Positions 23,220 through 39,530 of a DNA stretch of 64,000 bases are shown one piece after another. Origin of the DNA: Ancistrus triradiatus (Eukaryota > Chordata > Actinopteri > Siluriformes > Loricariidae); NCBI GenBank assembly GCA_025084515.1, contig JAJAGP010000101.1, positions 248,001 to 312,000 of the forward strand, in the 5' to 3' direction. The notes below the pieces were generated by a model that saw only the letters and a list, made by a program, of their open reading frames with translations, did not search any database and was not told the origin of the DNA. Position 1 is the first letter of the stretch. Each line of letters opens with the position of its first letter. The position numbers and the translations under genes were made by a program.

Positions 23220-24170
23220 TTTTGCTAGTCTGGTAGTGTCATGTGTTAACCAATGTTAACACAAATATCTGATCAGCCAATCGCATGACAGCAACTCAGT
23301 GCCTTTAGGTATGTAGACATGGTCAAGATGTCCTGCTGAAGTTCAAACCGAGCTTCAAAATGGGGAAGAAAGCTTATGTAAAGTGACGTGGCATGGTTGT
23401 TGGTGCTAGACGGGCTGGTCTGAGTATTTCAGAAACCGCTTATCTGCTGTGATTTTCACAACCATCTCTAGGGTTTCCAGAGAATAGTCCAAAAAAGAAA
23501 AAATATCCAGTCAGTGGCAGTTTACACGGGTTCAGCAAAACTGGATAATAAACATTGCCTATTCTAATGAGTCTTGAATTCTCTTGTGGCATTTGGATGG
23601 TAGGGTCAGATTTTGGCATAAACAACATGAAAGCATGGATCCATCCTGCCTAATATCAACAGTTCAATCTCATGGTGGTGTAATGGTGTGGGGGATATAT
23701 TGCTGGCACACTGTGGCCCACTTAATACCAACTGAGCATCTTTTAAACACCACAGCCTACCTGAGTATTGTTATTGACCATGTCCATCACTGTATGGTGG
23801 CAATGTACCGTCTTCTGATGGCTAGTAACCTGATAATGTGTCACCTCACAAAGCTCAAATAATTTCAAACTGGTTTCTTGTACATGACAATGAGTTCACT
23901 GTACTCAAATGGCCTCCACAGTCACCCAATCTTGATCCAACAGAGAAACTTTCAACTGTGATGGAATGGGAGATTCACATCATGGATGTGCAGCCAACAA
24001 ATCTGCAGCAACTGTGTCATGCTATTATAAATATGGGTCAATATGGACCAAAATCTCTGCGGAATGTTTCCAGCACCTTGCTGAATCTATGCTACAAGAA
24101 TTAAGGGACAAAAGGGTTTCCAATCTAGTACTAGCAAGACGTATCGAATAAAGTGGACAGTGAGTGTATA
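23220..24170 (+). mobile_element. Decayed Tc1/mariner-type DNA transposon
   Basis: Contains WHLDGRVRFWHKQHESMDPS, a region giving GGVMVWGI and later a block with KWPPQSPNLDPTEKLSTVMEW. These are C-terminal Tc1/mariner transposase reads. Frames are broken and no full-length protein remains. Pieces of the same family lie at 62078-63640. Confidence 0.6.
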
Positions 24171-24884
24171 TTTAGAGTACACAACAAACATTTCTAAGTG
24201 TTACAGTGCTACAGTTTTTCATGAATCTGTACAATGTAAATATGGTATATAATATTAAATGTATGTTCTGTTTGGAGCAGAAGACATTTATTTAAAAAAG
24301 AAAGAAATAAACAGAAAACAAATTAGAGGGGTAAAGCTACCATACATTTTAAAAAAGTAATAGTATAATGTTGGAATGGTTTACTATCATCCACCAGTTA
24401 TCAGTGGTAGTCATTGTGCTAAATAATATTAAATTCTTTTTAACAATATTATTATTATTATCACATGCTGCTTTTATTTGTGTCTAAAATACCTATTTTT
24501 CATTTCACCCATTGATTTTTCAGGTGAGGCGGTTCCTAAACCTAAGCTCTTACGCACTAAATGACGTATGATCAGCAAGAACGCCATTATATCTTGAGGC
24601 AATATTTATCAAAGTGAAAGATATATAATACACCACAGACAGACTGGTGTTAAATGAACAACACTGGGTGAAGATGGATACTGCTGTCCAAAAGTATATG
24701 AAACTAAAGATTAAAGCAGCAGGCATAACAGACCGATATCCGTATCATTTCGATTGATGAAGCATAGTGTCCCTCTAAAAGTCCTGAGTTCTGTAAACCT
24801 CTTCAGTGCTACATATAAGACATAGCAATTGTTTGTGTATGCATCAATTAATGATCGTTGCAAATAAAATCTTTTCATTTTTAA
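24171..24884. other. No gene seen
   Basis: AT-rich intergenic DNA with a short ATT repeat near 24450. Nothing else supported. Confidence 0.4.
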
Positions 24885-25036
24885 ATTTACATTTACAGCA
24901 TTTAGCAGATGCCCTTATCCAAAGTGACTTCAAACTGGTAATACAAGACAGTCTCATATGGTAAAATCAGATCAACTAAGGGTTACTATTACCAAGAGGG
25001 ACTATTACCAAGAGGGACTATTACCAAGAGGGACAG
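24885..25036 (-). repeat. SINE tail plus 17-bp tandem repeat
   Basis: At 24888-24940 lies the reverse-oriented tail of the SINE family (TTTACAGCATTTAGCAGATG). At about 24985-25036 a 17-bp unit, ACTATTACCAAGAGGG plus one base, is repeated three times almost perfectly. Confidence 0.75.
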
Positions 25037-25439
25037 CACTGGCAGAGCTGAAACTTGAACCACAAAGTGGGCACAAAGTGGCAACACACCATGGGAGGGG
25101 CACTAATCCATCATGGCACAGCACACATTCATTCCCTACTCAATTTACCGAGTGGAAGCAAACTACAGTGGCTCAGATGGTTGGGCACTAGTTCCAGTGA
25201 TGAGCCCTTCTGATTCATATCTCGATTCCCGACATATCCCAGCAAGGTCTGTAGGTCATATTGTGAGTGTGAGTTGTGTTCCACGTCTTGACGAGGAGTC
25301 TCATCGCTGGCAGGTTCCAAATATTATTTCAGGGAGTATATCCCAGTGAGGGTTCCTGCTATCAGGTCCTGGGTTCCAGCTTGTGTGATCCCAGCGAGTG
25401 TTGCCAGAGGTCCCATTCTTTTTCTATTGGTCTGTGCGT

Positions 25440-25975
25440 GTGTTCCATTTACACTTTTATAAACATCATACTGCTTTTTCACTATGAGAAGCATTCTATT
25501 GCTTTATACACTTCAAAACATTTGACCACTTTTACACTATTAATACACACTATTACGCTTTCAAAACATACCGCATTTTTACTATTACAAATATCCTATT
25601 GTTTTTACACTATTATTAACGCTTTAATACCAGTAAATAAACACCATACCACTTTTACACTATGATAAAACCCTCTACTGCTTTTTCTATTATAACATTC
25701 CCACTGGTTTTACACTCTTGAAAACATCCAAATGTCTTTTTTTCTATGATAAATACATCCCACTGCTTTTACACTATTACAATCAACCTACTGATTTTTC
25801 CACTATTATATACAAGCCACCACTTTTATAACATGAAACACATCCTAGTACAAACATTTTTTACACTATTTAAAAATATCCCACTTCTTTTACACGATTA
25901 TAAATGTGTCACTCCTTTTGCACTATTAAAAACATTCTATTGCTTTTTTGCTATTACAACCTTACTACTGCTTTA
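25440..25975 (+). repeat. Degenerate tandem repeat of about 30-40 bp units
   Basis: The phrase 'CTGCTTTTACACTATTA' recurs about fifteen times with drift (TTTTACACTATTA, TTTTTCCACTATTATA, CTTTTGCACTATTAAAAAC). The ORFs at 25276-25665 and 25746-25976 are repeat read-through. Confidence 0.75.
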
Positions 25976-26559
25976 AAGGGGACATATGTGAAATGTTTGA
26001 TGCTTGGGCACATTCATATGGGAATCTGCTAGCCAATAAACTGTGAAATCAGACAATCTAGTTGTTTTTATTTTTATTTATGTTTGTTAGGTAGTTTGTT
26101 TGTTAGTCTATGTCTGAAAACACTGGATTCAACAAACCACTAAGGTTTGGCTACATAACTTTTTTTGTCATTAGAATTGTCCCACAGCTTACACTGGATC
26201 AGCTAACATTGAGAAGTTAAGAGATAAGCATTGGAAATGCTCCACAGTTGGCTGCACAGACCAGCACATATTGCTACATCAGAACTCTCACCTCCAATGT
26301 CTCAAAAGACACAAGAGCTGAGTGGATATAGTTTATTTTTTATCTCATTGCCCCAGCTACAATCTACACATACTGTTCCAAACTTTTGACTGTGTAAATA
26401 TTACACATTACATGGTAGTATGTTAAACTGCATTATACAAAAATTACCACCACAGCATTGATTCAAACTTCGTGTAAATAAATTAGGCTTAGATATATAT
26501 TATGCATTAGTGTATCAGGTTTTTCCACATTGTAATGGACTGTTTAAATTATGTATGTA
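25976..26559. other. No gene seen
   Basis: Intergenic DNA between the tandem repeat and the Tc1 at 26560. No repeat or coding signal strong enough to report. Confidence 0.35.
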
Positions 26560-30709
<4,150 letters not shown>

Positions 30710-31503
30710 TAACTGCCCACTGAATGTACAGGTACTGGTCCCCTAGGGGTGTACTGTGTGTGTGAGAGTGTGAGAGACTTGCTTCCTGGTACTGAAACAG
30801 ACTGAATGAAAGGGATGTTTTCATATTTATTCATTAAATTATTTATTAAATAAATCTAATGTATTAGATTATTTATCTGAATTTAGGCAAATCCTGAATG
30901 TGCTCAGTATACTACCAGCATATTACCATGCAGCATGTAATGCAGTTTAACATACTGCCAAATAGTATCACACGTCTCTCAGTTTTAGGTGAGAAAGCTT
31001 GACCACAGGGTACATTGCAGAGCTGGCAGCAAACATCCTAAAAGAGGAAATAACTACCAGCTGACGGTAGCAAAATGCAGACAATGGAAATGTAAGATTT
31101 AAAAAGAAATAGACAAAATAGATGTGTATCATTACTGTTATTCAAGTACTGTACTACCTCCTGTGAGTATATTTGTTGTTGTCTAATAGGCATATTGTGT
31201 ACGTGCAAAATGTGTCCCTATGGTAGCTTATTCCTGTTCCCAGTATTTATTTCCTGGTTTTGTCTCTTGCCTGACTGTTTGGATTGTGATTGTGATTTGT
31301 TCTGTGTAACCACATGTCTCTTTGTTTAGACTTGTGTCGTGAACTATGTCATGATTTCTGGATAATACCAGACACTATAATAAACCTTTAGCTGATTTCA
31401 AACACATGCATCCTGCTACTGCCTGTCATTGTGCATTACAAACTGCTTTTTTAGGACTACTTTAATATAAGCAAACTTCACTCACTTGGCAATATGTGAT
31501 ATA
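30710..31503. other. Intergenic, no gene seen
   Basis: AT-rich DNA. About 31200-31440 (TTCCTGGTTTTGTCTCTTGCC ... ATAATAAACCTTTAGCTG) has the look of an old LTR or 3' end, too weak to assign. Confidence 0.35.
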
Positions 31504-32583
31504 CAGTGGTATTAAAAAGTTTGGGCACCCCTGATAATTTTCATGATTTTAGTTTATAAATCATTGGTTGTTCAGATCAGCAACTTGAGTTAAATCAAGT
31601 CAAGTCAGATTTATTTATATAGCGCTTTTTACAATGGAGCATTGTCTCAAAGCAACTTTACAAGTTAGATTATCTCACTAATAACTCGTCCAAATCCAAT
31701 TGGAGCAATCCTAGGGGCGACAGTGGCAAGGAAAAACTCCCTAGTCTAAGAAGAAACCTTGGGGAGGACCAAGACTCAAAAAGGGACCCAACCTCCCTTG
31801 GGCGTCGTGATTATAAATCTAAGACGAACTAACGTCATGGATTCAAATTTGAATAGAATGTGAAGTAAATGCAATCGACATTAAGTGGCCCAGGTATGTG
31901 ATAAATCTAAGAGCGAAACTAAAGTCATGGAGTCCAAGTTTGAATAAAATGTCAAGTATGCACATCGACATTAAGTGGCCCGGGTACGATGGGGCTGGAG
32001 CCGATGACGGAAGCAGCTTGAGTGGAGCCACGGCAGATGAACATCACGTGTGGGGCCGGAACTGCCAGAACACAGCTCGGAGAGACAACAGAAAATGTGA
32101 TTGGTTATCGATTAAGAGCACAGTGTTTATTAGCAATCACTGATGCCATGTCAATCACTGATGCCAAGTGTAGCATGAGACCCTGGTGGCATAGCTAGAA
32201 AGAGGAGAACTGGTAGGAAACACAGCCAAGAGGGATCACATGAGACATTTGCAATCACACGGGAGGCAGAAGACAGCAACCCAACGTCTCCGGTCACCAT
32301 AAGACTCTTTGACTATGAACCCCCAGCTCTGCCCTTAGTCTAAGGGAGGGATGCATGAGTCAAGATCACGAGGACCGGAGCCCAGTTCAGCCAGACCGCC
32401 CACTCGACACTCCCGGCTAGCGGACGAGGCAGGCGGGCCAGACATGTCTCCAGACTCCGGCCCCGGTGACCCAAGCCATGCATCCCGGTCTAAATCTAGT
32501 CAAAAGCCTGTGTAAATAGGTATGTCTTTAGCCTAGACTTAAACCTTTGGAGAGTGTCTGAGTCTGGAACTAAAGTGGGAAGT

Positions 32584-35400
32584 TTATTCCATAGTTGGGG
32601 GGCCATGTATGAGAAAGCCTTTCCCCCGGCTGTGACTTTTTTTAATTCTAGGAACCAAAAGAAGTCCCGCGCCTTGCGAACGAAATAGACGAGTTGGATT
32701 GTAAGAGTCTAAGAGTTCCCTCTGATAATGTGAGGCCAGGCCATGTAGAGCTTTATGAGTTATAACAAGTATTTTGTAATCGATGTGGAATTTCACTGGT
32801 GACCAGTGCAGTGATGATAGAACAGGAGTGATATGATCAAATTTTCTAGTCCGAGTCAGCACTCGGGCAGCTGCGTTCTGAACTAACTGAAGTTTATTTC
32901 TAGATTTACTAGAGCATCCAGTAAGTAAGGCGTTACAGTAATCCAACCTCGAGGTTATAAACGCAAGAACAAGTTTCTCCGCACCATTAAAAGAGAGGAT
33001 ATTTCTACGTTTAGCGATATTACGTAATTGAAAGAAAGCAATTCGAGTGATGCCGCTAATGTGCGCATCAAAGGAGAGATCTGAATCAAATGTGACACCT
33101 AAGTTTTTTACAGACGGACTGGGCAATACTGGACAGCCATCTAGATTTAGGATAGATGTAGCCAACCTGTCTCTCACAGCCTTGGGTCCCACTAATAGAA
33201 CCTCAGTTTTATCTGAGTTAATTAAGAGAAAAATAAATAACATCCAATCTTTTATTTCCTTTACAGAGGCCTCAATTTTGTTGATTGTAAGGCTGTCATT
33301 AGGTTTGGCTGATATGTACAGCTGTGTATCATCTGCATAGCAGTGGAAACTAATGCCATGTTTACGAATAACTGAGTCTAGTGGCAGCATGTACAGAGAG
33401 AATAAAAGCGGGCCAAGCACTGACCCCTGAGGCACGCCATACTTCACTTTTGAGAGCTTAAAGCGTAGATTATTTATATGAACAAACTGGTACCGGTCGG
33501 TTAAGTAGGTTAAACCAAGAAAGTGCTAATCCCTTAACACCAAAAGTATTTTCTAGTCTGTTTAGTAAAACATCATGATCTATAGTGTCAAATGCTGCAC
33601 TTAAATCTAACAGAACAAGAAAAGAAACACATCCCTTATCTGAGGACATTAACAAGTCATTTAGTACCCTAATTAGTGCTGTTTCAGTACTATGATGGGG
33701 CCTGAAGCCAGACTGAAATGTTTCATAAATATCATTCCTTTGGAGGTGACTACAGAGCTGCTGATAGACGGCTTTTTCTAAGATTTTAGACAGAAACGGT
33801 AGATTTGAAATTGGTCTATAATTAGATATCACACAAGGGTCAAGACTGGCTTTTTTAATCAGTGGCTTGATAACAGCAGAGTTAAAGGATTTGGGGACAT
33901 AACCAAAGGTAAGGGATGAATTTACAATAACTAACAGTGGCTCTATAATACTAGGTATTACTTGTTTGAGTAAACGTGTAGGAATTGGATCTAATAAACA
34001 TGTTGATGACTTAGACGAGCTGATCAGTGCGGATAGTTCAGTATTAGTAATTGGGGTAAAAGATTCTAGTCTTGATTTACAGATCATTAAACAGATGTCT
34101 TCACTAGTGCTGCATCTGGAAGGTTTCTGAATAGTTTGGTGATGTGATGAGCATTGAGTTTGATGCCTAATGTTTTCTATCTTATCATTAAAGAAAGTCT
34201 TGAAATCATTACTGTTAAAATTACACAGAATGGGAGAATCACTTTCTGTAGGGTTTTTTGTTAATTTGGAGACTGTTTTAAAGAGAAATCTTGGATTATT
34301 CTTATTTTTCTCTATGATTGAAGAGAAGTATGCAGCTTTAGCTTTAGTGAGGGCATGCTTATACTCTGTCATGCTGTCCCTCCAACCAAGCTTAAACACC
34401 TCCAATTTACTATGTCTCCACTTGTGCTCTAAATGCCATGTTCTTTGCTTTAAGGTAGGGGTGTGGTCATTATACCATGGTGCTAGCCTTTTTTCCCTAA
34501 TACGTTTGACCCTAGCAGGGGCAGTCATGTCCAGGGTTGAGCGAAGCACACATTCTAATTGCTCATTTACACAAGATGATTTATCTCCATAGGTGTATTA
34601 AATTTTAAGTCTGGTAGGTTTTTAATAAACGCAGCTGGAGTAGCAGATGTGATAGTGTGCTTAGTGTGATAACGAGGCAGAAGGATTTTATTTATTAGAG
34701 ATAGCTCAAATACTAAAAGATAGTGATCTGAAATCGAATCACTTTGGGGGAAAACATCAAGGTTATCTATTTTGATATCAAATGTTAATATTAGATCTAA
34801 AGTATGATTACAGCGGTGGGTTGGTCCCATCACATTCTGAGTGATACCCATGGATTCTAAGATGGACTCGAAAGCAATTATAAGTGGATCCTGCTCATTG
34901 TCAAAGTGAATATTGAAATCACCTACAATTAAAGCCTTATCTGTTGACAGTAGTAAGCAGGAAAGAAAGTTAGCAAATTCCTGAAGAAATTCTGAATAGG
35001 GACCAGGAGGGAGGTAAATAGTGATAAGCTGAAAAGAGTGTGGTTTTGACTTCCATAATGATGGATCAGTCACATTAAGAATCAGTATTTCATTAGCCCT
35101 GTAATGGGATTTAGTTGTAACACCTAGCTCTTTGTCAAAAATTGTGGCTATGCCTCCCCCGACCATTAGGACGAGGGCGATTAGCATGACTGCATCCAGG
35201 AGGTGAGGCTTCATTTAAGGCTAAATATTCATCAGGTCTAATCCAAGTCTCAGTGAGACAGAGAGCATGTAAACGTTTATCAGTGATTATTTCATTTAAA
35301 ATCACTGCTTTGTTTGTAAGTGATCTAACGTTAAGTAATCCTAGCTTTAGTCTAATGTTGTTATTTCTTTGGGAGCTATTTGTGCTATCTGGGAAGCTAT
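32584..35400 (-). pseudogene. LINE ORF2: endonuclease and reverse transcriptase (frameshifted)
   Basis: Order on the minus strand: apurinic endonuclease at about 35350-34567 (LLNVRSLTNKAVILN, CLTETWIRPDEYLALNEASP, GDFNIHF, SDHYLLVFEL); reverse transcriptase at 34549-33470 (ISNYRPISNLPFLSKILEKA, QSGFRPHHSTETAL, LLDLSAAFDTIDH) and 33447-32584 ([26 protein letters not shown]); then the C-terminal region [20 protein letters not shown] and [16 protein letters not shown]. All hallmark motifs survive, but three ORF segments lie in different frames, so the copy is recently dead. The motif set is that of the L2 branch of the CR1/L2 clade. Confidence 0.88.
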
Positions 35401-35573
35401 CTCTTTATACTAATGAGGTTATTAAAACAGACCTTTTGAGAGCGTTTACGTTTAGGGCAGATGCGGGTAACAGACACAGTTTCAATAATGTGGGTTCTGG
35501 GTGACGGTATATGGCTACCAGCAGACAGTTGGTTAAGCCGGTTTGTCTGCTGCCTGACCCCTGCTCTGGATAG

Positions 35574-36441
35574 TCAGCCCCTAACCAATCGGGCCATAAG
35601 ACTATGGGCAATGTTGCAGGAGATGAGAGCGGCACCCTTCCGAGTGGGATGGACACCGTCCCATCCTAAAAGGCCAGGCTTACCCTCAAAGGCTGTCCAG
35701 TTGTCTATAAAGCCCACGTTGTTTTCAGAGCACCACTTGGACAGCCAGCAGTTCAGCGACCATAACCTGCTGTAGGCTTGGTCACCTCGCCGCATTGGGA
35801 TGGGGCCAGAGCACACTACTGCATCGGACATCGCCTTCACCACTCTAACCACCTCTACAAAATTAGCCTTAGTAACCTCTGACTGACGAAGGCGTATATC
35901 ATTAGCCCCTACACGAATAACTATCGTAGAGAATCTACGGCTCTCGAGTTCACTAAGAATCGTTACAATGTCCGGCACTCTAGCTCCGTGGATACATGTA
36001 ACTCTAGCTGCTGGTGTCCCTAAAGGGGTAGCTACTTTCACGTGTCGTAAAATAGAGTCACCTATGACCAGAGCTCTTTCAACAGGCTGCTCAGTGGGTG
36101 CATCACTGAGGAGGGCAAACCTGTTGGACTCGTGAACAGGTAAAGAGTGGTGCTCTTGTGGACTAGCCTTATGACTACATCGCTGAACCGTCACCCACTT
36201 GTCCTGCTGCGAGGGCTCTGCCGAGATGGGGGCTCTAACTTCACCTTTGGCATCCAGATCTGCTTAGCTAGGAGCTGAGCTAGCCTTCTCTAATGTCTGG
36301 ATGCGCGCCTCTAAAACTACAATCTTCTCCGTCAGACTGCCTACAAGCCTACACCTATCACAAGTAAAATTTACACTAATGACGGAGGAAGAATAGCTAA
36401 ACATGCCACACTCAGCACAGGGAACAAGCACAACAGAAGCC
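35574..36441 (-). pseudogene. LINE ORF1: zinc finger, coiled coil and SGNH esterase
   Basis: Starts at the ATG at 36441 (MASVVLVPCAECGMFS). An N-terminal C-x2-C...C-x2-C finger (CAEC...CDRC) and a short coiled coil (SLTEKIVVLEARIQTLEKA) are followed by an in-frame TAA near 36265. The same frame stays open for 206 codons more, with an SGNH/GDSL hydrolase domain: GDSILRHV (catalytic Ser), GANDIR (oxyanion Asn) and DGVHPTRKG (catalytic Asp and His). Esterase-type ORF1 proteins are known from CR1/L2 LINEs. Only the single stop breaks the frame. Confidence 0.82.
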
Positions 36442-38539
36442 ATGTTAGTACAATAATGAATTAAAGGTACTTAGCTTCGGGTGGTGTTGTGGGGTGGGAG
36501 TGAAGATATGGTTCAGCTGCAGCCGATGGTCCAATGCAATGCTCGATTAAAGCGTTAATACAAGTTAAGTCAACACAAAACGTCACTAAAAAACTAAGTC
36601 TCAGAAAGAAAGTGGGAAAAGACTGTAAAAAAGTTATAAAAACAGACACTACTGCGAAGAAGACGCAACTCTGGTTGTTAGCTAATGGCTAACTACTGCA
36701 AACACAAGCCGGTATACCTGAAAAGTTACTAAATAACGATTAGCGGCCAAAAAATATAATCCGCCGGTACGAGAATAAAATGATTAAGATGTTGTAAAAA
36801 CCTACTATATATACGATTATATAAGATACAGATGCGATCGGGAATTAAAATATATCAAAGGTAAAAGCTGCTAGCAGCTACGAAACGGCGTCCTGTGTGC
36901 AACCACAGATCAGTCTGGGTTGCCAGATCCTCGCAATTCTCCGCGTCAGTTCTCTCAGCGTTCTCTCAGCGTTCTCTCACGTTCTCTCAGCGTTCTCTCT
37001 GCCTATCTGCTATATATATTATCATGCAGATAAAACACGTGGATATTTGAGAGTGAAAAATGAAGTTTATAGTGTTTACAGAAAGTTTGCAGTAATTATT
37101 CAAACAAAATTAAAGGCAGGTGCAGAAAAAATTACATCAATATTAGTAGATCCTCCTTTTTGTTAGAAATACAGCCGCTAAACGCTTCCTACCTCCAGTC
37201 TGGATTGGTTGAAGGTGCTTTGGCCATTCTTCTTCAGAAACATCTCCAGTTCAGTCAGGTTTGATGTGGTTTTCTGAGCCATGACGCCCAACATTTCAGT
37301 AATACATGTCTGGGGAACTGAGATCCATTCCAGAACATTGAACTGGTTCCTTCCTCCCTCTGCAGAATGCCTAGTAGATTTTTAGCAGGGTTTGGGGTCG
37401 TTGGCCTCGGGTGCAACTTGGTCACTGATTCTTGAACATTGTTCTCAAGAATTCTGGGGAGATATTAACTGGAATCCAAGCGACCCCAACTTTAACAGAT
37501 TTCCTAGTTACCTGCACTGTCCACAACAGTCCCCACACATGATGGAACCGCCACACAAATTTCTACTTGGGTAGCCAGTGTTTGTCTGGGATGCTGTGTT
37601 TTTCTTTTTTCCGCTCCTTGGTTATGTCCAAAATAACTCAATTTTATTTTCAATCAGTTACAACAACCTTTATTCCAAAATGAAGCTTGGATTGGTCCAA
37701 ATGTGCTGTAGCAACCTCAAGTGACTCTGTTTGTGGCTTGTCTGGCAGAAAAGGCTTCTGCTGCATTACTCCTCTCTCCCATATCGCCTCTCCTCGTTCA
37801 AAGTGCGCTGTCTAGTTTGAACGATGACAGTGACACCATCCTGCCCGCAGATGAGTTTGGAAGGTCTTTGGAGGTGGGTTCCTGTGCTTGACTATGACTG
37901 TTCCTCACCATCCCTTCGCTCGCCTCTGCCTATCTGAGATTTTTCTGGTCCTGCCACTTCGGGAGTTCCCATCCTAACTAGAACTGTGCCCAGTGGTCCT
38001 TTTCCATTGCCTCACTAGTTCCTCACAGTGGAAAAACTGACTGCTGAAATCTCTGAGAAGCTTTTCCCTTTCCCTGAACCATGAATGTTTGACAACCTTT
38101 GTTTGCAGAGGCCATTTGAGAGTTATTTTGAGGCTCCCCATGTTGCGCCACTTCTTCAAGAGAAGAATGCAAAGAGGAGAACATTTCCAATTGCCACCTT
38201 AACCCTTCTCATAGTTTGGATTCATCACTTGTGGTATGTAGATCAAGGGTCATAGCTTACAAAACAAAATTTTGTGTTTTTCCAATATTTATGCCCAAAG
38301 GTATTCAATGATAAAAGCAAGGTGCCCAATTTATGCACCCTGCCTAAGTTTTGTTTGAATAATTAACTACAAACTTTCTGTAAAAACCATAAACTTAATT
38401 TCACTTCTCAAATATCACGGTGTTCATCTGCTATATGATATATTTACCTGAAATTGCTGAGCTGGACAACCAATGATTTATAAAGAAAAATCATGAAAAT
38501 TATCAGGGGTGCCCAAACTTTTTCATACCACTGTAAGTC

Positions 38540-39530
38540 ATATACTATACTAATTGACAAAAAAAAAAAAACTCACCAAGGAGTTGTTGGAATTGAATGA
38601 ACCTTTATATGTATGAATGAAATGGTGATATATGTAAGTATGCAAGCTTATTTTGGGGAGATCTAGTACCCTGTTGGGCTTTGATACAAGATGAGATAGG
38701 GTTGGGCATGGGGGCATACAGGTTTCTGTACGTTAGGCTATGGCACATTTACCCACAGATGTTGCAGCTGGGTCTGTAGATCCTACACACTCACCGGTGG
38801 CTAAACCTAATTTCCCAGCTGGTCCCATAAATGCTCGATTCGCAAAATATCTTTTGACTAGGTAGGCCACAGAAGTGTTGCAATCTGGCGGAGATATTCC
38901 TGGGAAATCCATGCTGTGTGTGACCCTTATATCACTACTAGGGGTGACTGATTGTTGTATGTTATAGCAGATTTGTTGTTCACGACACAACTGCAAATGA
39001 TAGCAAATGGTGGCTGGCTTTCAATGGACACCTTGACACCAATTTTCTTTGCTAAGTACCTGGAAATGGTCGGGGCAGAGACAGGGGTGTGTAGTGAAGG
39101 TCCCACCTGTGTCAAGATGGTGGACAACAAAACTGTGGGAGCTGCCCATGTTTGTCGGCAGATCACACAATCCTCTCTACTGGTGGTCTGTCTGGGCCGT
39201 CCGGAGCCTGTTTGCCATGTGAACCTCATGGAACCCTCATGGAACCACTGCTCCCAACATCTCCTTACAGCTAGGTCAGAATGACCTAGATAGCAGGCAA
39301 TCAGTCGAAATGATGCGCCCCCTCTCAAAGTCTGTCAACTGGGCAAAATGTCTAGCAGTCAACGGTCTCTCACCAAGAGGTACACAACCCAAAAGTACAC
39401 TCCAAGAGCCTTTTAATAGGGCAACCATTTACCTATTTGCCTGAGACATAACTGCGTGCCGGGTTTTGCAGCAGTTCGACATTTCTATCTGGGTGCATTA
39501 TTTTTTTGTTACTGAGTATACAAAATATAC
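38540..39530 (-). mobile_element. Tc1-type transposon fragment (helix-turn-helix end)
   Basis: Minus-strand ORF 39328-38927 reads like the DNA-binding half of a Tc1 transposase (ASFRLIACYLGHSDLAVRRC, then SGRPRQTTSREDC), followed by loss of the frame. A similar remnant on the plus strand is at 44690-45240. Confidence 0.6.

Larger units (their letters stand above)
31596..37015 (-). mobile_element. Nearly full-length L2/CR1-type LINE
   Basis: About 5.4 kb reading right to left. The 3' end at the left has TATATAAATAAATCTGAC on the minus strand. Two coding regions are listed separately. The 5' end carries short tandem repeats (36946-37000). Breakpoints were set by comparing the two arms of the host Tc1, so they are good to about 10 bp. 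Confidence 0.82.
31504..38533 (-). mobile_element. Tc1-like element with long inverted repeats, split by a LINE
   Basis: Ends are inverted: CAGTGGTATTAAAAAGTTTG after TA at 31504 and CAAACTTTTTCATACCACTG before TA at 38533. The inverted repeats are about 200 bp or longer: left-arm sequence resumes at about 37016-37140 and pairs with 38310-38533. Decayed transposase sequence in minus orientation lies at about 37170-38200. The LINE at 31596-37015 interrupts the left arm. Confidence 0.75.

Noticed and set aside
25440..25975. CRISPR-like array
   Set aside because: Units are degenerate and there are no constant repeats with unique spacers; the genome is a vertebrate.
25276..25976. Two ORFs that look membrane-protein-like
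   Set aside because: They are produced by a T-rich degenerate tandem repeat; the hydrophobic look is a base-composition effect.
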